Of a stretch of DNA of 64,000 nucleotides, positions 50,091-59,033 are shown piece after piece. The notes beneath the pieces were generated by a model that was not told the origin of the DNA, searched no databases, and saw only the letters and a list, made by a program, of their open reading frames with translations. The translations under genes and the position numbers were made by a program. Origin of the DNA: Marinobacter sp. SS21 (GTDB lineage: Bacteria > Pseudomonadota > Gammaproteobacteria > Pseudomonadales > Oleiphilaceae). Numbering within the stretch: position 1 is the stretch's first letter; every line of letters begins with the position of its first letter. The stretch is from contig NZ_JAQNDA010000006.1 of assembly GCF_028369065.1 (NCBI RefSeq), forward strand, positions 218,031-282,030. Direction: 5' to 3'.

Positions 50091-52229
50091 ATGATCAAGC
50101 TGACGGCGGACACCCACGCCTGGCAGCAGTTGCAGCAGCGGCTCGGGCTGAGCGGTCAACGTCGCCTGGTGCTGCTGGAAGGTGAGCGCGAGCAGGGGCT
50201 GGCCTGGTTGGCCGCCACGCTGCCGGCGCTCAACGTCGACACCGCCCTGTGGGTGGGACCGGCCGCCGACAATCCGGCCTCCCACCTGATACCGCTGGCC
50301 GCGACAGCGGCGCGGCAATGGCTGGGACGGGAAATCGAGCTGTTGGTGTGGGATGGCTGGAGCGGCAACCCCCCGGACAGCCTGGCGGCCCTCAGTGGCA
50401 CCCTGAGCGCCGGTGGCCTGTGGTTCTGGCTGGTGCCGCCGTTGTCCCAGTGGGCCGGCTTTGACGATCCGGATTATCGCCGTACCGGCCTGGCCGACAA
50501 TCGGCAGCATCCGTTTGCCCGTCGCCTGGCGGATTGCCTGCGGACGGATCACTCGGTGATCCGGCTGGATCTGGCGCAATCCCGGCACCGGGTGTTACCG
50601 CAGCTGCCGGTCCCGGCGCAGCCGTTCCTGCCCGGTGTCAGCACCGAACAACAGCGGTTGATCGACGCCATCGTCACCACCGGCCTTGGCCGCCGCCGGC
50701 GACCGCTGGTGATGACCGCTGACCGGGGCCGGGGCAAGTCCGCGGCGCTCGGGCTGGCGGCCATCCAGCTGCTGCGCCAGGGCCGTCGGCAGCTGATCGT
50801 GACCGCACCCAGTGCCGCCGCCGTGGCCACCCTGTTCCATCATGCCCGGGCCGAGGCCGGGGCGGAATTGGTCCCCGATCACGACCCGCACTCGGTTCGG
50901 CTGGCCCAGGGCCAGAGCCTGCGCTTTCTGCCCCTCGACGAGCTGCTCCAGCAGCGGCCCGAGGCCGAACTGGTGTTGGTGGACGAGGCCGCCGCCATCC
51001 CGGCGCAACAGCTTAAGGAAATCCTGCTGGGCTGGCCCCGCTGCGTCTTTGCCAGCACCATTCACGGCTACGAAGGCACCGGCCGCGGCTTCTCGATCCG
51101 CTTCCGCGATGTGCTCGACCGCCATACCCCCCAGTGGCGCGCCGAAACCGTCAGCCAACCCATTCGCTGGGCTGCCGACGATCCGCTGGAGGCGCTCACC
51201 GCCCGGTTGTTCCTGCTCGATGCCTCGGCCCCGGAGCCCGCCCCGGACACCGACCCGGGGGCCATCCAGATCGCGCGCTGGCAACCGGCGACGGCCTCGG
51301 ACCAGGAACTCACCGAGGCCTTTGGCCTGCTGGTGGATGCCCACTACCGCACCACCCCGGGGGATCTGCGCCAGTGGCTGGACGACGCCGGCGCGGTGAC
51401 CTGGCGAGCCAGCTGTAACGGGGTGGTGGTGGGGGTGCTGTGGGCCTCCCGAGAAGGCGGGCTGGCGCCCGATCTGGCCGAGCAGGTCATGCAGGGCAAG
51501 CGCCGGCTGCGGGGCCATCTGTTGCCCCAGTCCCTGGCCAGTCACAGCGGCTTTGTGGAGGCGGCCAGCCTGCACCTGCTGCGCATCGTGCGGGTGGCGG
51601 TGGCGGCCGGTGCGCGCCGCCAGGGCATCGGCCATGGCCTGGTGCAGGCGGCGCTGGGCTACGCCCGCGAGCAACGGCTGGATGGCCTGGGCACCAGCTT
51701 CGGTGCCAGCCCGGAGCTGCTGGCGTTCTGGCGGCAATGCCGGCTGCCACTGGTGCGCCTGGGGCTGCACCGGGAGAGCAGCAGCGGCGAACACGCGGTG
51801 CAATTGCTGCAGGGGCTGAGCGCACCCGGTCAGGCGCTGGTGAGCCGGGTGCGGGAACGGCTGGCGGAGCACTGGACCACACTGGTGCCCTCGGTGTGGG
51901 CGGAGCTGGCGCCGGAACTGGTGCTGACGCTGACCGCCGAGCTGCCGCCGCGACCACCATTGGGGCCTCAGGATCTTTGTGAACTTCGGGCCTTCGCCGA
52001 GGGCTATCGCGGCTTCGAGCTGAGCCTGCCGGTGCTGCGAGCCTTCAGCGGGCAAGCCGGAATGGCCCGGCAACTGGCCTCAGAGACGAGGCTTTGGGTG
52101 CGTGCGGTGCTGCAGGGCTGGGACTGGACCCGGCTCCAGCGCAGCGGCGATTGTCGCGGCCGCCGCGACGCTGAACAGCGCCTGCGGACGTTGGTGCGGA
52201 GGTTGTTGCCGCTGCTGGACGGCGATTAA
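50091..52229 (+). CDS. tmcA: tRNA(Met) cytidine acetyltransferase TmcA
   Basis: 712 residues (E. coli TmcA 671). An N-terminal DUF1726-type domain is followed by a RecD-like helicase with Walker A TADRGRGKSAALG and Walker B LVLVDEAAAIP. A GNAT acetyltransferase follows (VRVAVAAGARRQGIGHGLV), then a C-terminal tRNA-binding helical region. The enzyme makes N4-acetylcytidine at the wobble base of elongator tRNA-Met. Downstream of DUF2237 with a 2-nt gap, so translation is coupled. Confidence 0.92.
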   Translation: MIKLTADTHAWQQLQQRLGLSGQRRLVLLEGEREQGLAWLAATLPALNVDTALWVGPAADNPASHLIPLAATAARQWLGREIELLVWDGWSGNPPDSLAALSGTLSAGGLWFWLVPPLSQWAGFDDPDYRRTGLADNRQHPFARRLADCLRTDHSVIRLDLAQSRHRVLPQLPVPAQPFLPGVSTEQQRLIDAIVTTGLGRRRRPLVMTADRGRGKSAALGLAAIQLLRQGRRQLIVTAPSAAAVATLFHHARAEAGAELVPDHDPHSVRLAQGQSLRFLPLDELLQQRPEAELVLVDEAAAIPAQQLKEILLGWPRCVFASTIHGYEGTGRGFSIRFRDVLDRHTPQWRAETVSQPIRWAADDPLEALTARLFLLDASAPEPAPDTDPGAIQIARWQPATASDQELTEAFGLLVDAHYRTTPGDLRQWLDDAGAVTWRASCNGVVVGVLWASREGGLAPDLAEQVMQGKRRLRGHLLPQSLASHSGFVEAASLHLLRIVRVAVAAGARRQGIGHGLVQAALGYAREQRLDGLGTSFGASPELLAFWRQCRLPLVRLGLHRESSSGEHAVQLLQGLSAPGQALVSRVRERLAEHWTTLVPSVWAELAPELVLTLTAELPPRPPLGPQDLCELRAFAEGYRGFELSLPVLRAFSGQAGMARQLASETRLWVRAVLQGWDWTRLQRSGDCRGRRDAEQRLRTLVRRLLPLLDGD

Positions 52230-52329
52230 ACGCACTCCGTAAAGCGCCAACTTGTGAACCGCTCGATTTACCTATGGCCGCCATCTGCCGAGAATGCAGA
52301 TTCATGACCGAGACTCAGAGACCCTCACT

Positions 52330-53028
52330 ATGGTGGCCAATGGAATTGCCCGACCCCTCCTTGCCAGTCTGCTGTTCGCGCTTGGCACTGTCCTGATTAC
52401 CGGCTGCGCCCATGACCCGACGCCGGCCAACCTGGCCCAGCAACACGCCAGCGCCACCGCTACACCGTTGCTGCAGGCGGTGGCGGCCGCGGATCTGCAA
52501 CGGGTGGAGCAGCTGGTGGACGCCGGAGCCGCGGTGAACACCCTGACCGAACAGGGCACCCCCCTGGCCAAGGCCGTGGCCGAGGGCCAGGGCCGGATTG
52601 CCTGGTACCTGCTGAGCCGAGGTGCGGCGCCGGATTACACCGGCACCGACGGTGTGACCCCGCTGATGTTGGCCGCCGCCCAGGGTGATCGGCCGATGGT
52701 GCGTTTATTGCTGTCAGCGGGGGCGGAGGTCAACGCCCGGGACGCTGACGGCCAGACCCCGGTGATGCTGGCGGCGCGGGCCGGGCACCTGGCGGTGATG
52801 CGGGTGTTGTTGTCCGCCGGCGCCAACGTCAACGTGGCCCAGGGCGGGCGCTCGCTGTTGATGCAGGTTGTCGCCAGCGGCGATCTGTTGACCACCGAGG
52901 CGTTGCTGGCGGCCGGCGCCGACGTCAATTACCGCTCCCCCGAGGGGCAGACGGCGCTGGGTCTGGCCCGGGCCATCCGCAACCACGATCTGCAGATGCT
53001 GTTGATTCAGGCTGGCGCCGACGGCTGA
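52330..53028 (+). CDS. ankyrin-repeat lipoprotein
   Basis: About 232 residues. The signal peptide ends in a lipobox LITGC with lipidated C26. Five ankyrin repeats follow (LLQAVAAADLQRVEQLVDAG, then TPLAKAVAEGQGRIAWYLLS and so on to ALGLARAIRNHDLQMLLIQ). It would be a periplasmic or outer-membrane protein-binding module. Start is taken at ATG 52330, giving a proper signal peptide; an in-frame ATG at 52294 is less fitting. Convergent with the hydrolase downstream. Confidence 0.8.
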   Translation: MVANGIARPLLASLLFALGTVLITGCAHDPTPANLAQQHASATATPLLQAVAAADLQRVEQLVDAGAAVNTLTEQGTPLAKAVAEGQGRIAWYLLSRGAAPDYTGTDGVTPLMLAAAQGDRPMVRLLLSAGAEVNARDADGQTPVMLAARAGHLAVMRVLLSAGANVNVAQGGRSLLMQVVASGDLLTTEALLAAGADVNYRSPEGQTALGLARAIRNHDLQMLLIQAGADG

Positions 53029-53036
53029 AGCCGGGT

Positions 53037-54137
53037 TCAGTCCAGCTGCAGCGGGCAGTCGCCCTCGGCCCAGGGTGGCATGAAATGGGCTGCCACCGCG
53101 TCCGGGGCGACGGCGCGCACGCTGTGATCGCGCCACTGCGGGTTCTGGTCACGCTCCACCAACCGCGCCCGGATGCCTTCGGGCAGGTCCGTCCGTTGGC
53201 AGCAGTTCAGAGCCATGGCCAGTTCCATGGTCAGGATGTCCTTCAGCGACATCTGCTGGGCTCGCTGTAGCTGCTCGCTCACCAGCCAGGCGGTCATCGG
53301 GCAGCCCGCGCGGAGATTGGCCATGCTGGCTTGCCACCAGTCGTCGTCGACCGCCTCGCTCAGCAGTCGGTCGACAATGTCCGGCAGCTCGCCCTGGCGG
53401 CACAGGTAGGCAATCCGTTGTTCGTGGTCGGCCAGACGGCTGGCGGGCAGTTCGGCGGCGGCCGGACCTTCGAGCCGGTTGAGCAACCGGTGCAGGCGGT
53501 TGTCGTCGCCGGCGACGTTGCCGGTCCAGCTCTGACTCTGGAGTTGGTCCAGCAGGGCGGCCTTGCGATCCGCGACTACGGCGAAATCCGCCAGCCCCAC
53601 CCGCAAGGCATCGGTCGCGTTCAGGCGGGCTCCGGTCAGGCCCAGGAACAGCCCGAGTCCGGCCGGCAGGCGGTTGAGGAACCAGCTGGCGCCCACATCG
53701 GGAAACAGGCCTATGCTGATTTCCGGCATCGCCATCATCAGGTCCGGCGTCACCAATCGGTAGCGACAGGCGGACAGCAATCCCATGCCGCCGCCCATGA
53801 CCACCCGCTGGGCCCAGCCCACCACTGGCTTGGCGAAGCGGTGCAGGTGGTGAATCAGGCGGTATTCCTTGCTGAAGAACCGCTGAGGGGTGTCGACGTC
53901 GCCAGTGCTGATGGCCTGGTACAGGGCGACAATGTTGCCGCCGGCACAGAAACCGCGCTCACCGGCGGCGTCCAGTAACACCAGACAGACTCGCGGGTCC
54001 TGCTCCCAGCGATCGAGGGCAGCCTGCATGTCATCGATCATGTCCTCGCTGAGGGCATTGAGCGAGGCCGGGGAATCCAGGGTGAGGACGCCAATGACGC
54101 CGCTCTGGCACGGCAGCTCGTTAACCTGAATGGGCAT
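53037..54137 (-). CDS. 3-hydroxyisobutyryl-CoA hydrolase-type crotonase
   Basis: About 366 residues, the length of HIBCH-type crotonases rather than the ~260 of enoyl-CoA hydratases. [29 protein letters not shown] and [17 protein letters not shown] carry the oxyanion hole and the Glu of the hydrolase active site. The enzyme releases 3-hydroxyisobutyrate in valine breakdown. CGGAGAAG lies 5-6 nt before ATG 54137. It lies outside the main catabolic island. Confidence 0.8.
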   Translation of the reverse strand: MPIQVNELPCQSGVIGVLTLDSPASLNALSEDMIDDMQAALDRWEQDPRVCLVLLDAAGERGFCAGGNIVALYQAISTGDVDTPQRFFSKEYRLIHHLHRFAKPVVGWAQRVVMGGGMGLLSACRYRLVTPDLMMAMPEISIGLFPDVGASWFLNRLPAGLGLFLGLTGARLNATDALRVGLADFAVVADRKAALLDQLQSQSWTGNVAGDDNRLHRLLNRLEGPAAAELPASRLADHEQRIAYLCRQGELPDIVDRLLSEAVDDDWWQASMANLRAGCPMTAWLVSEQLQRAQQMSLKDILTMELAMALNCCQRTDLPEGIRARLVERDQNPQWRDHSVRAVAPDAVAAHFMPPWAEGDCPLQLD

Positions 54138-54344
54138 GATCACTTCTCCGCTTGCATGTTCGCACTGTGGGGGTCTGGTTGGCGCAGGTGTGCACCCGGG
54201 CACGGCTGCCGAAGGTGCGCCGGACGCCGGGCATCTTGCCACAGACTTTGGCCTGAGTGTGCCGGGAAAGGAACTCGACATTCGTTGCAAGTGTGCTTCG
54301 GTAGAGGGTATTCGCGGCCAAAGTAGTAACTTGACCTATCGCAT

Positions 54345-54372
54345 TTGTGGGTCGCCGACGCTATGTTATAAC
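54345..54372 (+). promoter_or_regulatory. candidate sigma-70 promoter for the cytochrome c gene
   Basis: TTGTGG, a 16-nt spacer and TATAAC end about 63 nt before the ATG of the cytochrome gene, in AT-rich DNA. Matches to consensus are partial. Confidence 0.35.
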
Positions 54373-54435
54373 TTTTGTTGGCCAAGGGAGCCCAGCTCCG
54401 GGCCCGGTAACCATAACGATGAGAGGGTAGAATCC

Positions 54436-54765
54436 ATGAACTTGAAACAGATCGCAGTGACCGGGGTGGTTACGCTGGCGGCAGCGCTACCAACGTTGGC
54501 GGTGGCCGGTGATATCGAGGCCGGCAAGGCCAGGGCCGCGGTTTGCGGTGCCTGCCATGGCCAAAACGGGATCGCCCTGATTCCCGGTTACCCGAATCTC
54601 GCCGGCCAGAACGAAGCCTATCTGGTCAGCGCGCTGAACGCCTACAAGGCCAAGCAACGCAACGGTGGCCAGGCCCCCATCATGCAGGGCCAGGCGGCGG
54701 CGCTGAGCGATGAGGACATTGCCAATCTGGCGGCTTATTACGCCAGCCTGCCGGCCGGCGGCTGA
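54436..54765 (+). CDS. periplasmic class I cytochrome c (c553-like)
   Basis: 109 residues with a cleavable signal ([10 protein letters not shown]...PTLAVAG). One haem-binding CGACH motif follows the mature N-terminus, and IMQGQAAAL holds the probable axial Met. [20 protein letters not shown] is typical of small soluble cytochromes c that shuttle electrons in the periplasm. GAGAGGG precedes ATG 54436. It is transcribed alone and is convergent with ppnN. Confidence 0.88.
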   Translation: MNLKQIAVTGVVTLAAALPTLAVAGDIEAGKARAAVCGACHGQNGIALIPGYPNLAGQNEAYLVSALNAYKAKQRNGGQAPIMQGQAAALSDEDIANLAAYYASLPAGG

Positions 54766-54797
54766 GTCCGCCAGCGGCAGTCACCGCAGCCGTCGCA

Positions 54798-56183
54798 TCA
54801 GGCGGCTGCGCCCCGGATGATGCGGTAGCTGGGCTTGTAAGCCGTGGCGCCGGGTAGTTTCATTCGGTTCTGTTTGACGAACGCTTCCAGCATCGCCTCC
54901 AGCGGGGTCAGCAGCGCCGGGTCGCCGGCAATCTCGAACGGCCCCTTCTGCTGGACCTGGCGAATGCCGCTTTCCTTGACGTTACCGGTCACGATGCCGC
55001 TGAAGGCCTTGCGCAGATTGGCGGCAATCAGGTGCACCGGCTGTTCCTGGTGCAGGGCCAGGGAACGCATGTTGTCATGGTTGGGCTCGAACGGCAGCTG
55101 GAACACCGGATCGATCTTCAGCATCCAGTTGAAGTGGTAGGCGTCCTGCATGGCGCGCCGGAACGTGGCCACGTCCTCCATGCCTTTTTTCATGATCTGC
55201 GCCACCCGGACCGGATCGTCGATGACGATTTCGTACTTGCTGGCGGCTTCGTCGCCCAGGGCGTGGCGAATGAAACGGTCGATCATCTCGAAGTACTCCG
55301 CATTCTCCTTGCGTCCGGTGAACACCACCGGGAATGGCAGATCCTCGTTGTCTGGGTGCAACAGGATGCCGAGCAGGTAGAGGATTTCCTCCGCCGTGCC
55401 CACGCCGCCGGGGAACACAATGACGCCGTGGCCTGCCCGTACAAACGCCTCCAGCCGTTTTTCGATGTCCGGCATGATCACCAGTTCGTTGACGATGGGG
55501 TTGGGCGCCTCGGCACCGATGATCGCCGGCTCGGTGATGCCGATGTAACGGCCGTGCTTCACCCGCTGCTTGGCGTGACCGATGGTGGCCCCTTTCATCG
55601 GCCCTTTCATGGCGCCGGGGCCGCAGCCGGTGCAGATGCTCAGGCCACGCAGGCCCAGCTGGTGACCGACCTCCTTGCTGTAACTGTATTCCTCCCGGTT
55701 GATGGAATGACCGCCCCAGCACACCACCAGATCCGGTAGCCGCCCCGCCTGCAGCACCCGGGCGTTGCGCAGGATGTGGAAGATCAGGTTGGTGATGTCT
55801 TCCGGCTGGTCGCGGCGGAAGCCGGCGGCGGAGATGGGGATGGAATTGGAGTAGATGATGTCCCGCAACACAGAGAACAGGTGTTCCCGGTTGGCCCGCA
55901 GCATCTGACCGTCGACGAAGGCGGAGGCGGGGGCATTGATCAGTTCCAGCTTGAGTCCGCGCGGCTGGGGCACCAGGCGGACATCGAAATCCGCGTGTTG
56001 CTCCATCAGGCTCTTACAGTCATCGGTCTCAATACCGGTGTTCAGCACCGCCAGAGCGCACTGGCGGAACAGGCGGTACAGGCCGCCTTCGCTTTTGTCC
56101 TTGAGTCGGTTGACCTCATGGTTGGAAAGAATTTCGAGACTGCCTTCCGGGGATACCAATGCATTGATCTTGTTTTCAATCAT
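54798..56183 (-). CDS. ppnN: pyrimidine/purine nucleotide 5'-monophosphate nucleosidase
   Basis: 461 residues, close to E. coli PpnN (YgdH, 454). The LOG-type core contains GLSICTGCGPGAMKGPMKGA and the nucleotide-binding PGGVGTAEEILYLLG; the N-terminal DUF4478 region starts MIENKINALVSPEGSLE. PpnN splits nucleoside monophosphates into base and ribose-5-phosphate and responds to (p)ppGpp. It is monocistronic, divergent from thiI. Confidence 0.92.
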   Translation of the reverse strand: MIENKINALVSPEGSLEILSNHEVNRLKDKSEGGLYRLFRQCALAVLNTGIETDDCKSLMEQHADFDVRLVPQPRGLKLELINAPASAFVDGQMLRANREHLFSVLRDIIYSNSIPISAAGFRRDQPEDITNLIFHILRNARVLQAGRLPDLVVCWGGHSINREEYSYSKEVGHQLGLRGLSICTGCGPGAMKGPMKGATIGHAKQRVKHGRYIGITEPAIIGAEAPNPIVNELVIMPDIEKRLEAFVRAGHGVIVFPGGVGTAEEILYLLGILLHPDNEDLPFPVVFTGRKENAEYFEMIDRFIRHALGDEAASKYEIVIDDPVRVAQIMKKGMEDVATFRRAMQDAYHFNWMLKIDPVFQLPFEPNHDNMRSLALHQEQPVHLIAANLRKAFSGIVTGNVKESGIRQVQQKGPFEIAGDPALLTPLEAMLEAFVKQNRMKLPGATAYKPSYRIIRGAAA

Positions 56184-56367
56184 GAACAGCCTGTCTCCTT
56201 GGGGGTAAATAATGCCAGACCCTGTCTATAACCTTAGTCCATTTGGCCGGCGACTTCGCTGATTGGGATCGGGATCTTGGCTGGCCGAATTTTGAGGCCA
56301 TGCCGGAACACGGTACACTGGGCGCTTTCATTCCTTATTTCCAGCCAGTCAATAGTCGAAGCCAGCC

Positions 56368-57816
56368 ATGAAATTCCTCATTCGTCCCGCATCGGAAGTT
56401 GCGATCAAGAGTAAGCCAGTCCGTCGTCAGCAGATGCGCCAGTTGCGCCAGAATATCCGAAAATTGCTGATCCGGCTCGATCCGGAGATCACCGTCGAGG
56501 GCGGCTGGGACCGCATCGACATCGAGGTGCCGGAAGACCGCGGCCTGGCCGGTCCGGTGGTGGATGAGCTGGTGCGTATTCCGGGTATCTCCACCATCCA
56601 GGAGGTGTCGGTGTATCCGTTGATCAGCCAGGAGGACGTGGCCGAAAAGACGGTGGCGGCGTTCGCCGACAGCCTGACCGGCAAGACCCTGGTGGTGCGG
56701 GTCAAGCGCCAGGGCAGCCATGAGTTTACCTCCATCGAGCTGGAGCGTTACGTCGGTGGCGCGCTGTTGAAGGCCTCCGACTCCCGCGGCGTCAGCCTGA
56801 AGAACGCCGACGTCGAGGTTCGCATCGAGGTGCGCCAGCACGAATTTCTGATCGCCCGCCGGCGTCACCGGGGCCTGGGTGGCTACCCGCTGGGCAGCGT
56901 GGAATCGGTGATGACGCTGATCTCCGGCGGTTATGACTCGTCGGTGGCGGCCTACCTGATGATGCGCCGGGGCCTGCGCACCCACTTCCTGTTCTTCAAC
57001 CTCGGCGGTACCGCCCACGAGGTGGGCGTGCGCCAGGTGGTGCACTACCTGTGGCAGCGCTATGGTGCCTCCCACCACGCCAAGTTCATCTCGGTGCCGT
57101 TCGATGGCGTGGTGGCGGAGATCATGCGCTCGGTCAATCACCGCCACTGGGGGGTGGTGCTGAAGCGCGAGATGCTGCGGGCGGCGTCGGCCATCGCCGC
57201 GGGCCAGAACACCGAAGGCCTGGTGATGGGGGATGCGGTGGCCCAGGTCTCCAGCCAGACCCTGACCAACCTCAACGTGGTGGACCGGGCCAGCGAACAG
57301 GTAGTACTGCGACCGCTGATCGCCATGGACAAGGAACAGATCATCCGGATCGCCCACGACATCGGCACCGAACCGTTTGCCCGCACCATGCCGGAGTACT
57401 GCGGGGTGATTTCCCAGAAACCGGCCACCCGCGCCAAGCTGGATCGGGTGGAGCATTGCGAGGCCCAGATGGACTCGGCGGTGCTGCAGCAAGCCATCGA
57501 GCAGCGAACCGAGACGTCGGTGGCGGACCTGATGGAGACCCTGACCACCCCGGAAGACGTGGAGCTGGTGCCGACCCCAGGCGTGGACGATGTCATCATC
57601 GATGTCCGTCATCCGTCCGAGGGCGAGCGGGCGCCGCTGGTGCTGACCAACAACGAAGTGCTGCAGATTCCGTTCTATGAGCTCAACCAGCGCATCGGCG
57701 AGCTGCCCAAGGACCGCCATTACCTGCTGTTCTGCGACCGCGGCTCCATGAGCCGAGTGCATGCCGGCCACCTCAAGGCCGAGGGCTACGCCAACATCAA
57801 GGTCTATGCGCCCTAG
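56368..57816 (+). CDS. thiI: tRNA 4-thiouridine sulfurtransferase ThiI
   Basis: 482 residues, the E. coli length. A THUMP domain (residues ~60-165) precedes an ATP-binding PP-loop SGGYDSSVAAYLM, with Tyr for the usual Phe. C-terminal to it is a rhodanese-like domain with the active Cys in LLFCDRGSMSR; its disulfide partner lies in PEYCGVISQKP. It adds sulfur to U8 of tRNA and, in gammaproteobacteria, to the thiazole of thiamin. The stop codon abuts the stop of the convergent amidohydrolase gene with no gap. Confidence 0.95.
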   Translation: MKFLIRPASEVAIKSKPVRRQQMRQLRQNIRKLLIRLDPEITVEGGWDRIDIEVPEDRGLAGPVVDELVRIPGISTIQEVSVYPLISQEDVAEKTVAAFADSLTGKTLVVRVKRQGSHEFTSIELERYVGGALLKASDSRGVSLKNADVEVRIEVRQHEFLIARRRHRGLGGYPLGSVESVMTLISGGYDSSVAAYLMMRRGLRTHFLFFNLGGTAHEVGVRQVVHYLWQRYGASHHAKFISVPFDGVVAEIMRSVNHRHWGVVLKREMLRAASAIAAGQNTEGLVMGDAVAQVSSQTLTNLNVVDRASEQVVLRPLIAMDKEQIIRIAHDIGTEPFARTMPEYCGVISQKPATRAKLDRVEHCEAQMDSAVLQQAIEQRTETSVADLMETLTTPEDVELVPTPGVDDVIIDVRHPSEGERAPLVLTNNEVLQIPFYELNQRIGELPKDRHYLLFCDRGSMSRVHAGHLKAEGYANIKVYAP

Positions 57817-58833
57817 TCAGATATTCAGCCCGGTGAAGAACTGTCGCACGTTCTCATTCAGCGCCTCCAGATCGTAGCCGCCCTCCTGCACCACCAAAGT
57901 AGGCAGGGCGGCCAGACGGATCTGGTTGCCCAGCCGCGCAAAGCCTTGCGAACTGACCGACACCTTGGCCTGAGGGTCATTGTGATAGATGTCGAAGCCC
58001 AGGGTGAGCACCAGGGCGTCGGGCTGGTACAGCCGGATGGCCGTCAGCGCCTCCTCCAGCCGGGCAAAGAAATCCGCTTCCGTTGAGCCGTGGGGCATGG
58101 GCAGGTTGATGTTGTAGCCGTAGCCCGCGCCTTCGCCACGCTCGTCCTCGAAGCCGCTGACCACCGGATAAAAGTTGGTGGGGTCGCCGTGGATGGAGAC
58201 GTAGAGCACATCGCTGCGCTGGTAGAAAATTTCCTGAATGCCCTGGCCGTGATGCATGTCGGTGTCCAGAATCGCCACCCGGGGAAAGCGCGCGGTGAGT
58301 CGCTCGGCCGCGATGGCGGCGTTGTTCAGGTAGCAGAAGCCGCCGGCGGCGTCCCGGCGGGCATGGTGGCCCGGTGGCCGGCAGACCGCGTAGCTGGTGC
58401 GCTCACCGGCCATCAGCGCGTCGGCGGCGCCGAGGGCACTCTGGGCCGACCAGTAGGCCGCCTCCCAGGTGCTGGCGCCAATCGGGCAGCTGCCATCGGC
58501 CAGGTAGTGGGCGGCCTCGGCCAGTATGCCGCGCATGGGGTTGGGCGAGCGCACAAAGATGTTGGACATCACCTCATCGCCCCAGTCTTCGCCCATCGTG
58601 GTCCAGCGGCGGTGGGCGGATTCCAGGAAACGCAGGTAACCCAGGTCGTGGACCCGGGCGATGCTGCCGGCGCCCTGGTCCGCCGGGATCAGCACCGGTA
58701 CCTCCATGGCCTTGAGCCCCTCCAGCAGCTGTACGGTCCGGTCAGGCACTTCCTGGGGCTGGCGCATCTGGCCGCGGGTGAAGTAGCTTCTGGGGGTATG
58801 CAAATCCTGCGACGGATGGAAGAACGCGTTCAT
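57817..58833 (-). CDS. histone deacetylase-family acetylpolyamine amidohydrolase
   Basis: About 338 residues. CRPPGHHARRDAAGGFCYLN and ILDTDMHHGQG supply the zinc-site and general-base His and Asp residues, and DIYHNDPQAK follows. Bacterial homologues of this length (AphA/AphB) deacetylate acetylputrescine, acetylcadaverine or acetylspermidine. AGGAGG lies 7 nt before ATG 58833. It is divergent from a GabD-like dehydrogenase, consistent with polyamine catabolism. Specificity within the family is not read from the sequence. Confidence 0.8.
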   Translation of the reverse strand: MNAFFHPSQDLHTPRSYFTRGQMRQPQEVPDRTVQLLEGLKAMEVPVLIPADQGAGSIARVHDLGYLRFLESAHRRWTTMGEDWGDEVMSNIFVRSPNPMRGILAEAAHYLADGSCPIGASTWEAAYWSAQSALGAADALMAGERTSYAVCRPPGHHARRDAAGGFCYLNNAAIAAERLTARFPRVAILDTDMHHGQGIQEIFYQRSDVLYVSIHGDPTNFYPVVSGFEDERGEGAGYGYNINLPMPHGSTEADFFARLEEALTAIRLYQPDALVLTLGFDIYHNDPQAKVSVSSQGFARLGNQIRLAALPTLVVQEGGYDLEALNENVRQFFTGLNI

Positions 58834-58968
58834 GGTGTGGCCTCCTGATGCATCTATTGTCGAGTATAGGCTGTCGGTCAAGGTGCCCCGGCTGGTTACT
58901 GGCTACGGCTTTACAGGGCTGATATCCGGGGCCACTATGGGGTTCTCGGATGGACCTATTGCGACGCC

Positions 58969-59022
58969 TCAGCCGACACAGATGAGTCAGCCGACACAGA
59001 TGAGTCAGCCGACACAGATGAA
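58969..59022. repeat. tandem repeat, 18-bp unit, 3 copies, upstream of the aldehyde dehydrogenase
   Basis: TCAGCCGACACAGATGAG occurs twice exactly, then once ending in AA. A partial copy (AGCCGACATGAT) even covers the start codon region. The array ends 11 nt before ATG 59034, abutting the AAGGAG ribosome site. Confidence 0.95.
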
Positions 59023-59033
59023 AAGGAGCCGAC

